From positions 1 to 64,000 of the forward strand of contig DAISYQ010000006.1 of the NCBI GenBank assembly GCA_036825195.1: a stretch of 64,000 nt of DNA, read 5' to 3'. A program made the position numbers and the translations under genes. Shown here one piece after another: positions 40,268 to 49,717 of this stretch; the stretch's first letter is position 1, and each line of letters opens with the position of its first letter. The stretch comes from UBA2210 sp036825195 (GTDB lineage Bacteria; Desulfobacterota; Syntrophia; Syntrophales; UBA2210). A model generated the notes under the pieces. The model was given only the letters and a program-made list of their open reading frames with translations. It was not told where the DNA came from and did not search any database.

Positions 40268-41902
40268 TCATGCTCCCTCTATCATTGCTTCAATATCTCC
40301 TTGAACGTCTCCGATCGGCTTGATATCGAATTTATCAACAAGAACCCCCAGAACGGTTGGCGATACGAACGCCGGCAGTGTCGGTCCCAGGCGGATGCCT
40401 TTCACTCCGAGTGAGAGGAGGGCCAGCAGTACGGCAACGGCCTTTTGTTCATACCAGGCAATATCGTAAGAGATAGGGAGGTCATTGATATCTTCGAGTC
40501 CGAAGGCCTCCTTCAACTTCAAGGCAATAACGGCGAGGGAATAACTGTCGTTGCACTGGCCCGCGTCAAGCACCCTGGGGATTCCGCCGATATCACCGAG
40601 ATCAAGCTTGTTATAGCGATACTTCGCGCAGCCCGCAGTCAGGATCACCGTATCTTCGGGAAGTTCGCGGGCGACATCGGTGAAGTAGCTCCTTGTCTTA
40701 TGCCGTCCGTCACAGCCGGCCATGACGACGAAACGCTTGATTGCCCCGGATTTTACGGCGTCCACAACCTTGTCTGCCAGTTCCAGGACCTGATTATGGG
40801 CAAAGCCGCCTACGATCTCACCGGTTTCGATTTCAACCGGGGGGGCGCACTGTTTCGCCAGTTCTATCATTCCGGAAAAATCTTTTACGCCGCCTTCCGG
40901 TCTGTCGGGAATATGCTCAACGCCGGGATACCCTGCCATCCCCGTTGTGAAGATTCTGTCTTTGTACGAATCCTTGACCGGAATAATACAGTTGGTCGTC
41001 ATGAGTATGGGGCCGTTAAAGGATGCGAATTCCTCTCCCTGTTTCCACCATGCATTTCCGTAGTTGCCCACGAAATGGGCATACTTTTTAAATGCGGGAT
41101 ATGAATTGGCCGGCAACATTTCGCCATGGGTGTACACATCCACCCCCGTTCCTTCGGTTTGTTCCAGAAGTTCTTTCATATCCTTGAGATCATGGCCGGA
41201 GATCAGGATTCCAGGATTGTTTCTGACGCCGATATTGACCGTGGAAATCTCCGGATTTCCGTAAGCGGATGTATTAGCCTGGTCAAGGAGGGCCATACAA
41301 CTGACCGCGCATTCTCCCGCCTTCATGACCATTGCCACCATCTCGTCAACGGTCAGATCCCGTGTTGTCGATGCAAGGCCTTCCATCAGGAAGCTATAGA
41401 TCGCTTCATCCTCATGGCCGAGAACGGCCGCGTGATCCGCATAGGCGGCGATTCCCTTTAATCCATAAACCAGAAGTTCTCTGAGAGAACGGACATCTTC
41501 ATTGCCGCTGGTAAGAACGCCGATCTCTGAAGCCTTTTTGCCGAATTCGGCAACATCGTCCGAAAACCAAAGGGCGGAGTCGTGCATCTCCTCAGGGATA
41601 TGACTTTCACATTTCTTCCGTAATTCATTGCGAAGCTTCAATCCCTCTTTGATGAGTGCAATCAGTCTATCGTTATCAAAGTTTACATTTGTGATTGTTG
41701 CGAACAGGGCCTGAGCTATAAATGATCCGTATTTCCTGTCTAACGGTCCTCCCTTTTTTGCCTCTTCACCATAGATCGAAAGTCCCTTTAAGACATACAG
41801 GAGCAGATCCTGAAGATTTGCCGTTTCTTCCGTCTTGCCGCAGACTCCCTTGATGGTACACCCCGTGTTCTTTGCCGTCTCCTGACATTGATAGCAAAAC
41901 AT
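40268..41902 (-). CDS. hcp: Hydroxylamine reductase / hybrid cluster protein
   Basis: 544-aa cytoplasmic enzyme with NO or hydroxylamine reductase activity. The N-terminal motif CYQCQETAKNTGCTIKGVC has the C-x2-C-x8-C-x5-C spacing of class I (strict anaerobe) proteins with a [4Fe-4S] cluster. Hybrid-cluster ligands appear in HGEMLPANSYP, TTNCIIPVKDSY, GCDGRHKTRSYF, TAGCAKYRYNKL and DAGQCNDSYSL. ATG at 41902 is used, since AAGGAGG lies seven bases ahead. It is divergent from the hcpR-like regulator gene, with a candidate site between. Confidence 0.97.
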   Translation of the reverse strand: MFCYQCQETAKNTGCTIKGVCGKTEETANLQDLLLYVLKGLSIYGEEAKKGGPLDRKYGSFIAQALFATITNVNFDNDRLIALIKEGLKLRNELRKKCESHIPEEMHDSALWFSDDVAEFGKKASEIGVLTSGNEDVRSLRELLVYGLKGIAAYADHAAVLGHEDEAIYSFLMEGLASTTRDLTVDEMVAMVMKAGECAVSCMALLDQANTSAYGNPEISTVNIGVRNNPGILISGHDLKDMKELLEQTEGTGVDVYTHGEMLPANSYPAFKKYAHFVGNYGNAWWKQGEEFASFNGPILMTTNCIIPVKDSYKDRIFTTGMAGYPGVEHIPDRPEGGVKDFSGMIELAKQCAPPVEIETGEIVGGFAHNQVLELADKVVDAVKSGAIKRFVVMAGCDGRHKTRSYFTDVARELPEDTVILTAGCAKYRYNKLDLGDIGGIPRVLDAGQCNDSYSLAVIALKLKEAFGLEDINDLPISYDIAWYEQKAVAVLLALLSLGVKGIRLGPTLPAFVSPTVLGVLVDKFDIKPIGDVQGDIEAMIEGA

Positions 41903-41976
41903 ATGTTGTCCTCCTTGTTTCAGATTCATTGGTTATATTGTTGATTGCCAACGTATCTTAAAAAACGGTACATAGC

Positions 41977-41992
41977 CTTGACTTATGTTAAG
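41977..41992. promoter_or_regulatory. Candidate HcpR/CRP-type operator between hcp and hcpR
   Basis: CTTGACTTATGTTAAG is an imperfect palindrome (CTTGAC and GTTAAG, one mismatch, 4-base centre). It resembles the TTGAC-n4-GTCAA pattern described for HcpR in Desulfobacterota. It lies 75 bases before hcp and 35 before the regulator start. Judged by eye only. Confidence 0.5.
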
Positions 41993-42026
41993 AAGAGATG
42001 GTATTTTTCAAAGAAGGATCGAAATC

Positions 42027-42716
42027 ATGACCGATAATATGGATGCTCTGTCAAAGAGCCAGCTCTTCGGAGGGGTATCTGAGGGACACCTGAAGGAAAT
42101 TGCCCGTATAGCTGTCGAACGACACTTCGACAAGGGGGCGATGATCTTTTTTGACGGTGATGAGGGCGCTGGTTTTTATCTCGTCGTAACGGGTGCGGTG
42201 AAGGTGTACAAACTGTCATCCGAAGGCAGAGAACAGATCCTTCATATCGTTTCAGAGGGGGGCACCATAGGAGCGGTTCCGGTCTTTTCGGGGGAGTCGT
42301 ATCCAGCCAATGCTCAGGCTATCGTGGAGAGCCGGCTGTTGTTTTTCTCAAGAACGAAGTTTACTGATCTTATAACAAACAACCCTTCTTTGACAATGAA
42401 TATTCTGGCGATTCTCTCGATGAGACTTCGTGAATTTACCATACAGATAGAGAACCTGTCTTTGAAAGAAATTCCCGGAAGACTGGCTGCATATCTACTT
42501 GACCGGTCGGAAGAGCTGGGTAACACGGAATTTGTCAGACTGAATATTTCAAAACTGCAGCTTGCACATATCTTGGGCACCGGTCCTGAATCGCTCTCAA
42601 GGGTCTTGGGGGATATGAAGGGCAGGCACCTTATAGAGGTGGATGGATCCACTATCAGATTGCTTGATCGCGGAGCATTGGAAGCATGTGCCCAAAACGG
42701 TAAAGGTATCGAGTAA
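42027..42716 (+). CDS. hcpR: Crp/Fnr-family regulator, probably HcpR
   Basis: 229 aa. The cyclic-nucleotide-binding-like beta roll spans about residues 10-125 (LFGGVSEGHLKEIARIAVERHFDKGAMIFFDGD; GGTIGAVPVFSGESYPANAQAI). A dimer helix follows (NILAILSMRLREFTIQIENL). A C-terminal winged helix reads RLNISKLQLAHILGTGPESLSRVLGDMKGRHLI. No N-terminal Cys set for an Fe-S cluster, so it is not FNR. HcpR proteins control hcp in response to nitrosative stress, and this one is divergent from hcp. Start at 42027 has AAGGATCG ahead. Confidence 0.86.
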   Translation: MTDNMDALSKSQLFGGVSEGHLKEIARIAVERHFDKGAMIFFDGDEGAGFYLVVTGAVKVYKLSSEGREQILHIVSEGGTIGAVPVFSGESYPANAQAIVESRLLFFSRTKFTDLITNNPSLTMNILAILSMRLREFTIQIENLSLKEIPGRLAAYLLDRSEELGNTEFVRLNISKLQLAHILGTGPESLSRVLGDMKGRHLIEVDGSTIRLLDRGALEACAQNGKGIE

Positions 42717-42773
42717 AAGGTATTACAAGAATGATCATCGGCACATCATTCGGAAGGGCGGTGACAGATTCTG

Positions 42774-43547
42774 GTGAAGATATTTCATAAGACAAAGAGG
42801 ATTGCGATTTTTTCGTTTCTGGTCCTGTTTTCCCTTGGTGCGACTGCGGATATTCACGCCCAGGATGCAGCCGCTCTCGTCGATGCAAGTTATGATTACA
42901 TGCGGGGCAAGACTTCCGTCTCCACGGTGGTAATGACCATTCATCGCCCCGATTGGGAGCGGGTCATGACGATCAAGGGGTGGACGCAGGGGATGGAAGA
43001 CAGCATCTTCTGGATCACCGATCCGCCCAGGGACAAGGGGAACGGTACGCTCAAGAAGGGCAGGGAGATGTGGACCTATAATCCCAAGGTCAACCGGATA
43101 ATCAAGATTCCACCATCCATGATGTCACAGGCCTGGATGGGGTCCGATTTTTCCAACAACGATCTGTCCAAGGCCGAGAGCCTGATCGTCGATTACACGC
43201 ACACAATCATCGGGACCGAAACCCATGAAGGGAAGAAGGTGTACGTAATCAAATCCATGCCAAAACCGGAGGCTCCGGTGGTATGGGGGATGCAGAAACT
43301 GAAGATCCGCGAGGACTATATCTTTCTGGAACAGGGGTTTTATGATGAGGATCTTAAGCCGGTGAAGATCATGACCACGCTGCAGTTGCGGATGCTCGGC
43401 GGCAGGCTCTTCCCGGGCGTGTGGAAGATGCAGAAGGCCGATGTGGAGAATGAGTATACCGTCCTGGAATACCAGGACCTCGCTTTTGATACGAAACTGC
43501 CGGACAGGTTGTTCACACTGTCTTCCTTGAAAACTCCCATACGGTGA
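42774..43547 (+). CDS. Outer-membrane lipoprotein-sorting-like (LolA-fold) protein
   Basis: 257-aa periplasmic protein with a signal peptide (about 1-29, ending IHAQDA). The body has the half-barrel LolA-like pattern: RGKTSVSTVVMTIHRPDWERVMTIKGW, KDRMWTYNP-like GREMWTYNPKVNRIIKIPPSMMSQAWMGSDFSNNDL, and PGVWKMQKAD. The start is a GTG at 42774. The gene opens an operon with two permeases, an ATPase and an outer-membrane barrel, so it probably shuttles a lipid or lipoprotein across the periplasm rather than being housekeeping LolA. Confidence 0.85.
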   Translation: MKIFHKTKRIAIFSFLVLFSLGATADIHAQDAAALVDASYDYMRGKTSVSTVVMTIHRPDWERVMTIKGWTQGMEDSIFWITDPPRDKGNGTLKKGREMWTYNPKVNRIIKIPPSMMSQAWMGSDFSNNDLSKAESLIVDYTHTIIGTETHEGKKVYVIKSMPKPEAPVVWGMQKLKIREDYIFLEQGFYDEDLKPVKIMTTLQLRMLGGRLFPGVWKMQKADVENEYTVLEYQDLAFDTKLPDRLFTLSSLKTPIR

Positions 43548-43553
43548 TCCGAC

Positions 43554-44792
43554 ATGTCGATAGATGTCAAAATGGCCTGGCGCAACCTCTGGCGCAATCC
43601 GAGACGTTCCATCCTTACCATAGCCGCCATTGCCTTCGCATCTCTGCTGCTGGTCTTTATGCTGTCCTGGCAATTCGGCTCCTACGAGACCATGATCGAC
43701 TCCTCCGTCAGGATTCATACCGGCCATCTGCAGGTTCAGGCCGAAGGATATCAGGATAAAAAGAGCATGCGCCTGGTGGTATCCGACCCGGCCGCTGTTG
43801 GGAATGTATTGGATAAAAATCCGGAGGTGGCCGCATATACCTATCGGGCCAATGCCTTTTCTCTGGTGTCTTCCAAAGAACGAACCTACGGCGTCATTGT
43901 GGTTGGAATAGACCCGGACAGGGAAGCGAAGGTGTCGACCCTCAAAAAACTGATCCGCCAGGGGAGCTATCTGTCCGAAAACGAAACGGATCAAGCCCTG
44001 GTGGGAGAACTCTTGGCCAGGAACCTGCAGATAGGCGTGGGTGACGAACTGGTCGTGCTGGGTCAGGGGCGTGACGGCTCCATAGCGGCCACCGTGGTTA
44101 CGGTCAGGGGGATCTACCGGTCTGGTATGGACGAATTCGATCGCAGTTCTATACAAATTCCTCTCGCGTATTTTCAGGATGTGTACAACATGAGGGGGGC
44201 GGTTCATGAAGTCGTAGTACTCGGTAAATCACTGAAATATGTCCCTGAGATAAAGAAGACCGTTGCGGCCGACATCAAAGGCATCAAGAACAAAGAGGCC
44301 CTTGTCGACCTGGATTGGATGGAACTGATGCCGGGACTGATCGAGGCCATCAAGATGGATTTGTACAGCGGTTTTATCTTCTACATCATTCTTATCATTG
44401 TTGTGGCGTTCAGCATTCTGAATACCTTCCTGATGACCATATTCGAGAGGACAAAAGAGTTCGGCGTCCTCATGGCCATCGGAACGACGCCAGGCCGTCT
44501 GTGCAAACTGCTTATGATCGAGTCCACGATCATGACCATAGCGGGTATTATCGCCGGTATCATCTTGGGAAGTCTGGTTACTTGGTACTTCCAGGTTCAC
44601 GGGATCTTTATCTCGGGTACATCGGAGCTGATGAGACAGTTCGGTCTGCCGGAGCGCATATACCCGCAGCTTTCACTCCTTTCCGCATCGATCGGACCGG
44701 CCGCGGTGCTGGTCATCACCTTCTTGACGGCCCTCTATCCGGCCCTCAAGGTGTGGCGGTTCCGCCCCGTAGAGGCAATGGCGGGGAAGTAG
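43554..44792 (+). CDS. ABC transporter permease (LolC/LolE-MacB type), first
   Basis: 412 aa, four membrane spans: one near the N-terminus (about 18-38) and three in the C-terminal third (about 275-300, 320-350, 370-400). The large periplasmic domain lies between (MacB_PCD plus FtsX type). KMAWRNLWRNPRRSILTIAAIAF opens it, and FLMTIFERTKEFGVLMAIGTTPG is the FtsX-type coupling region contacting the ATPase. It begins six bases after the LolA-like gene and is followed by a paralogous permease. Confidence 0.9.
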   Translation: MSIDVKMAWRNLWRNPRRSILTIAAIAFASLLLVFMLSWQFGSYETMIDSSVRIHTGHLQVQAEGYQDKKSMRLVVSDPAAVGNVLDKNPEVAAYTYRANAFSLVSSKERTYGVIVVGIDPDREAKVSTLKKLIRQGSYLSENETDQALVGELLARNLQIGVGDELVVLGQGRDGSIAATVVTVRGIYRSGMDEFDRSSIQIPLAYFQDVYNMRGAVHEVVVLGKSLKYVPEIKKTVAADIKGIKNKEALVDLDWMELMPGLIEAIKMDLYSGFIFYIILIIVVAFSILNTFLMTIFERTKEFGVLMAIGTTPGRLCKLLMIESTIMTIAGIIAGIILGSLVTWYFQVHGIFISGTSELMRQFGLPERIYPQLSLLSASIGPAAVLVITFLTALYPALKVWRFRPVEAMAGK

Positions 44793-44927
44793 ATGGCTAT
44801 GTATCTGTGGCTGAAACGGTGTTTTCAACCCGCGATAATACCGAATGCCGTTTGAGGCTGAAGAAAGCTTTACATAACTTGACTGTTTTCTGATTTTCAA
44901 CAACCGACCACATGAGGTTCGAACCGT

Positions 44928-46151
44928 ATGCATCTGCAATTAGCCTGGCGAAATATCTGGCGTAATCCGAAACGGACCGCGGTCATCATGACAGCGATCA
45001 TTATCGGTGTCTGGAGCATGATTTTTCTGGGAGCACTCATGAGAGGAATCTCCGAGGGGATGGTCCGAAACGGTATCTCCACGCTCACGGGCCATATCCA
45101 GATCCACCATACCGGGTATCGGAACGACCCCGTTATCGAAAACAGTATGCCCGATCCTGAAGCGGTGAAGACCGTCCTGAATAAGGTCCTTGCACCCGAC
45201 GATATGTGGACCTTTCGAGTCCGGGTCAACGCGGTCGCGAATAACGCCCGGCATACGGAGGGTGTCACCTTTGTCGGAATCGATCCGGCACGGGAGGCCG
45301 ACATTTCGTTCATCGGGAAGGCTGTTACCGAAGGACGCTATCTCAGAGACGATGACACAAACGGGATTGTTGTGGGAAAGGCGCTGATGGATACGTTTGA
45401 GACCGGATTGGGCCGCAAGATCATTGTGATGTCACAGGATACCAACCGGGAGATCGCTTCTCGTGCCTTCCGTATTGTGGGGGTCTTTACGGCCGAAATG
45501 GAGGCTACGGAAAAGCAGTTCGTCTTTGTAACCATGACCGCCGCCCAGCAGTTGCTGAAGCTGAAAAAGAGTATTTCCGAGGTTTCCCTCGTTCTGCCCG
45601 ATCAGAATGCGGTTGCCCAGGTGGCAAAGCAACTGCAGGCGGCTCTTCCTGCCACCGAATATGAGGTTCAGACGTGGCTGGACCTGTTGCCCCTCATCAG
45701 AGCGTACCTCGATATCTATGATAAATTTATGTACATATGGTTTATCGTAGTTTTTATAGCCATGGGGTTCGGCATCGTCAACACCACGCTAATGGCCGTA
45801 TTCGAGCGGATACGGGAGTTCGGCCTGTTTAAGTCACTGGGAATGAAGCCTCTGTGGATCATCAGAGAAGTCCTGACAGAGTCGTTCTTTATGCTCCTTA
45901 TCGGTACGGCTGTCGGGAACATTCTGAGCTTTCTGAGCGTCTTTGTCCTGTCCGGGGGGGGCATCGACCTTTCTTCTTTCGCCTCCGGTCTCGAGTTTGC
46001 CGGCATGTCCCGGATCATTTATCCGGCTATCTACGGCCGTGACGTGATTGCAGCCAATCTGGTGGTATTCATGCTCGGCCTGTTAGTGAGCGTGTATCCG
46101 GCGGTAAAAGCGGCGCGGTTTACGCCGGTGGAGGCCCTGACCCATACGTAG
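44928..46151 (+). CDS. ABC transporter permease (LolC/LolE-MacB type), second
   Basis: 407 aa, same architecture as the previous gene: LAWRNIWRNPKRTAVIMTAIII, a large periplasmic domain, and three C-terminal spans with TTLMAVFERIREFGLFKSLGMKP as coupling motif. The pair would form a heterodimer like LolC-LolE. Sequence identity between them looks moderate, so the duplication is old. A gap of about 135 bases separates the two genes; it contains no gene. Confidence 0.9.
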   Translation: MHLQLAWRNIWRNPKRTAVIMTAIIIGVWSMIFLGALMRGISEGMVRNGISTLTGHIQIHHTGYRNDPVIENSMPDPEAVKTVLNKVLAPDDMWTFRVRVNAVANNARHTEGVTFVGIDPAREADISFIGKAVTEGRYLRDDDTNGIVVGKALMDTFETGLGRKIIVMSQDTNREIASRAFRIVGVFTAEMEATEKQFVFVTMTAAQQLLKLKKSISEVSLVLPDQNAVAQVAKQLQAALPATEYEVQTWLDLLPLIRAYLDIYDKFMYIWFIVVFIAMGFGIVNTTLMAVFERIREFGLFKSLGMKPLWIIREVLTESFFMLLIGTAVGNILSFLSVFVLSGGGIDLSSFASGLEFAGMSRIIYPAIYGRDVIAANLVVFMLGLLVSVYPAVKAARFTPVEALTHT

Positions 46152-46193
46152 CTGAAGGTTTATTGCTTATATATTTTTCTTCAGGAGTTTGTC

Positions 46194-46916
46194 ATGAATA
46201 TCGTGGAATGCATCGACGTTACAAAGACCTACCAGCAGGGGAAGATCGTGGTGACCGCTCTGGGCGGCGTGAGTCTGTCCATAGAAAAGGGAGGATTTGT
46301 GGCCCTTGCAGGACCATCGGGATCGGGTAAGACCACCCTGCTGAACATAATCGGAGGACTCGATTCGGTCGATTCAGGGCATGTTACCGTAAACGGAAGC
46401 AATCTGGATGCGATGAACCAGTCGGAACTGGCGAATCTCCGTTTGCATAATATCGGATTCATATTCCAGGCCTACAACCTCATCCCCGTTCTGTCGGCGC
46501 TGGAAAACGTTGAGTTTGTGATGCTTCTTCAGGGCGTCCCATCGGCGGAGCGGCGTGAACGGGCAAGAAACATACTGGATGATGTCGGCCTGAAAGATAC
46601 CTACAACAGGCGTCCGGCGGAACTGTCAGGGGGGCAGCAGCAGCGGGTGGCAGTTGCGCGGGCCATCGTGTCCGACCCGGCTATCGTCTTGGCCGATGAA
46701 CCTACGGCCAACCTGGATTCCAAGACAGGGCAGGGCCTTTTGGAAATGATGAAGGAGATGAACGAGATGAAAAAGGTCACCTTTATCTTCTCAACCCACG
46801 ACAAGATGGTCATGGATTATGCGCGCCGGCTTGTTCTTATCAGGGACGGCCTGGTGGCGGGTGATGAAGTGAAAGAAGGAAGCGGAGAATCGGAAAGCAG
46901 GGACCGGGGGAATTAG
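46194..46916 (+). CDS. ABC transporter ATP-binding protein (LolD/MacB type)
   Basis: 240 aa. Walker A is GPSGSGKTTLL (about 39-49), the Q-loop is in FIFQAYNLIP, the signature motif is LSGGQQQRVAVARA, Walker B is IVLADEPTANLDSKTG and the switch His is in FSTHDK. This is the LolD/FtsE/MacB subgroup that powers mechanotransmission rather than classic transport. CAGGAG precedes the ATG. It serves the two upstream permeases. Confidence 0.94.
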   Translation: MNIVECIDVTKTYQQGKIVVTALGGVSLSIEKGGFVALAGPSGSGKTTLLNIIGGLDSVDSGHVTVNGSNLDAMNQSELANLRLHNIGFIFQAYNLIPVLSALENVEFVMLLQGVPSAERRERARNILDDVGLKDTYNRRPAELSGGQQQRVAVARAIVSDPAIVLADEPTANLDSKTGQGLLEMMKEMNEMKKVTFIFSTHDKMVMDYARRLVLIRDGLVAGDEVKEGSGESESRDRGN

Positions 46917-46922
46917 CCGACG

Positions 46923-48368
46923 ATGCACTGTGCTATGCTGATACTCATGAGGAAATTTCATTATAAGACCTTTCATGCTGAGCAATATCTGCCGAATATC
47001 GTTTTCGGTCTTTGTTCACTCTGTCTTACGGTTGTTTTGTTTGCCTGTGTCGATACATCACCCTCATGGGCAGCAACAACTTCTCCGAATGGGTCACTTT
47101 CCGCTGCATCTGAAAAGCAAAATACCGCTCCAAGGTCTTGGTATACAGATATCGATAATCAGTGGGGCGGTCATGTGAAGGTCACAGGATCCGTTGTTTG
47201 GCCCGACGACGAATCGTATTTCCAGTTTGTGAACACCGATCCCTGCTATGACGGCTCCGCCGAGGTGCGGCTCAAGAGTACCCTTTTCTTCGGAACGTGG
47301 GGGAATTTCGAAACCCATTACGAGGCCGTTCTCTCGGGTGGAGATACCAGGCGTAAGGAAAGGGAACTGGCGCAGCTCATCCCGGGGCTCTTTGACACCG
47401 GTCCGATGACCGGAGGACTTCCCGACGATACGCGGCGTTTGATGGATCTGACAAAGATCGTTGATGAGAATGACAGCCATATTTTCTATCACCGCCTCGA
47501 TCGATTCGCCCTGACCCTGACATCCGGGTGGGGTGTTGTCCGTATCGGTCGTCAGGCGGTTACTTGGGGGAACGGCTTTCTCTTTAATCCGATCGACCTT
47601 TTCAACCCCTTTTCACCGTCAGATATCGAACGGGAGTACAAGATCGGAGATGATATGATCTTCACCCAGTTCTCATCGAAGAGGGTAGGGGACGTTCAGT
47701 TTTTGTATGTTCCGAGACGTGACCCTGAGAGTGGGGATATTCAGTTCGATCAGTCCTCGCTGGCGGGAAAGCTCCATTTCGCCCAAGGCACAACGGAGTT
47801 TGATGTCATGGCAGCCATGCACTATGACGACACGGTGGTGGGATTCGGCAGCATGGGATACTTGGGGAATACGGCCTGGCGTCTTGACGGCACCTGGACG
47901 TTTCTTGAAGAAGGCCACGGTACGGATAACTATTTGTCGCTCGTGGCGAACATCGATTATTCCTGGGTTTGGTGGAAAAAGAATTGTTACGGCTATGTGG
48001 AGTATTTCTTTAACGGTCTCTGTCATGACCGATACGCGGAAGCGTGGACCGATCCCGATATTGCCGTCCGGATCGACCGGGGAGAACTCTTCACGATAGG
48101 ACGAAATTATATGAGCGGTCACATCAGGGTGGAACTCCACCCCCTGGTCAACGTCTATCTGACCGCTATCAACAACTTGAGTGATCCTTCGGGATTATTG
48201 CAGCCCCGCATTTCGTGGGACATGACCCAGAACTCACGGATTATCCTGGCCGGTAATATCTATTATGGTGGAACAGATACGGAGTATGGCGGATATACAA
48301 TACCGGGCACCGGTTTTCTCTGTAAGCCTTCAGACAGCGCGTATCTTTCGATAACCTATTATTTTTAG
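46923..48368 (+). CDS. Predicted outer-membrane beta-barrel protein
   Basis: 481 aa, or 473 if the Met at 46947 is used. A long signal region (hydrophobic about 28-45, ending SWAAT) is followed by alternating amphipathic strands: GGHVKVTGSVVWPDD, FGTWGNFETHYEAVLSGG, RFALTLTSGWGVVRIGRQAVTWGNG. The C-terminus ends SITYYF, with the terminal aromatic residue used by the BAM complex. VTWGNGFLFNPIDLFNPFSPSD is reminiscent of DUF1302-like barrels. Starting seven bases after the ATPase gene, it is probably the outer-membrane terminus of this export system. Confidence 0.8.
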   Translation: MHCAMLILMRKFHYKTFHAEQYLPNIVFGLCSLCLTVVLFACVDTSPSWAATTSPNGSLSAASEKQNTAPRSWYTDIDNQWGGHVKVTGSVVWPDDESYFQFVNTDPCYDGSAEVRLKSTLFFGTWGNFETHYEAVLSGGDTRRKERELAQLIPGLFDTGPMTGGLPDDTRRLMDLTKIVDENDSHIFYHRLDRFALTLTSGWGVVRIGRQAVTWGNGFLFNPIDLFNPFSPSDIEREYKIGDDMIFTQFSSKRVGDVQFLYVPRRDPESGDIQFDQSSLAGKLHFAQGTTEFDVMAAMHYDDTVVGFGSMGYLGNTAWRLDGTWTFLEEGHGTDNYLSLVANIDYSWVWWKKNCYGYVEYFFNGLCHDRYAEAWTDPDIAVRIDRGELFTIGRNYMSGHIRVELHPLVNVYLTAINNLSDPSGLLQPRISWDMTQNSRIILAGNIYYGGTDTEYGGYTIPGTGFLCKPSDSAYLSITYYF

Positions 48369-48422
48369 ATGAAAGCCGAATTTCAGACCCTTCATGATGA
48401 AGCAGATAATTTATGGTGTGTA

Positions 48423-49538
48423 TTATGGATGTAGACATTCCCAACCGTTTTTCAGGCCTTTTTTCGTGAGCACTATCTGCCATAATTGATTCTTTCGTGC
48501 CCGGAATGATCCTGCACAGGAAAGCAAGTAATATTTCCACATGCGATAGAATCGGTTATCGTAGGCATCTTTTATGGAATCCCAGTTTCTGTCGAAATTC
48601 TCAAACCATGCCATGAGAGTCTTGTCGTAGTCGATCCCGTAATTCTGCCAGTTTTCCATGACAAACAATCCTTCAAAGGATTGTGCAAGCTGTTTGATCG
48701 AGGGCAGCATACCGTTCGGGAATATATATTTTCCTATCCAGGAATCGGTCCTCTTGACGGATCTATTACCGCCTATGGTTTGGAGTAGGAAGATCCCGTC
48801 GTCTGTGAGACACCGGTGAACTATCTGCATGTATGTTCGGTAATTCTTGTAACCAACGTGTTCGATCATGCCGAGGCTGACGATACGGTCATACGTTTCA
48901 TCGAGATCACGATAATCCTGCAATCTGACTTCTACGGGAAGTCCCTGGCACAACTCTCTCGCAAGTTTTGCCTGTTCTTTGGAAACGGTTATGCCAACGA
49001 CCTCGGCACCATATTTTTCGGCAGCATACTTGGCAAAACTGCCCCAACCGCAGCCGATATCGAGAACCTTCATTCCATCTTTCAAGTCTATTTTTCTGGC
49101 AACCAGATCAAGCTTGTCTTCCTGCGCCTGATCGAGGGTTTGTGCATCTTTCCAACAGGCACAGGTGTAAGTCAGCCGCTTGTCAAGCATTGTCTTATAG
49201 AGTTCATTCCCCATATCGTAATGGTGCTCTCCGATATGAAACGCCCTCGATTTTTTTTGTTTGTTGAAGAGGCATGCCCTGAGATGTTGTATGACTATCT
49301 TCCAATCCCTGACTTTATTATCTAATTCTTCAGACAGGATCTTATAGAAAAATTCATCGAGTTCATCACAGTCCCACCAGCCGTCCATATAGGATTCGCC
49401 GAGACCCATGGAGCCATGAGAAAGAACGCGTTGGTATAGCTCTTCATTGTGTACCGTAATGTCCCAGGGACGTGATCCGTTAATCTTTACATCTACTGCA
49501 TCAAGGAGATCTTCAATCTGTTCTTTGAAGGGTTGCAT
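48423..49538 (-). CDS. cfa: Cyclopropane-fatty-acyl-phospholipid synthase
   Basis: 371-aa SAM-dependent enzyme adding a methylene bridge to unsaturated acyl chains of phospholipids. It carries HYDMGNELYKTMLDKRLTYTCACWKDA (substrate bicarbonate site and Cys), the SAM motif VLDIGCGWGSFAKYAAEKYG and SLGMIEHVGYKNYRTYMQ. AGSFRARKNQLWQIVLTKKG closes the family pattern. Length fits Cfa. Monocistronic, and convergent with the barrel gene. Confidence 0.95.
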   Translation of the reverse strand: MQPFKEQIEDLLDAVDVKINGSRPWDITVHNEELYQRVLSHGSMGLGESYMDGWWDCDELDEFFYKILSEELDNKVRDWKIVIQHLRACLFNKQKKSRAFHIGEHHYDMGNELYKTMLDKRLTYTCACWKDAQTLDQAQEDKLDLVARKIDLKDGMKVLDIGCGWGSFAKYAAEKYGAEVVGITVSKEQAKLARELCQGLPVEVRLQDYRDLDETYDRIVSLGMIEHVGYKNYRTYMQIVHRCLTDDGIFLLQTIGGNRSVKRTDSWIGKYIFPNGMLPSIKQLAQSFEGLFVMENWQNYGIDYDKTLMAWFENFDRNWDSIKDAYDNRFYRMWKYYLLSCAGSFRARKNQLWQIVLTKKGLKNGWECLHP

Positions 49539-49717
49539 CTGACAGTCTCTCAGTTGGTTTTCTGACGTCTTCCCGAAGCTGATTTCGAATGATCAGTTCA
49601 AAAGACGAGATATATAAACCAAGCGGTTATTGATTCCTCCTATCAAAAAATAAGATACTTTTCAATATGCAACCTGCTGTAAGGGACAGGAATTATCAGG
49701 CAGGACATGCAAAAATG

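Noticed and set aside
43125..44207. 360-aa open frame on the minus strand
   Set aside because: It lies opposite the LolA-like and first permease genes, is rich in His/Arg/Gln as antisense frames of GC-biased genes are, and has no ribosome site.
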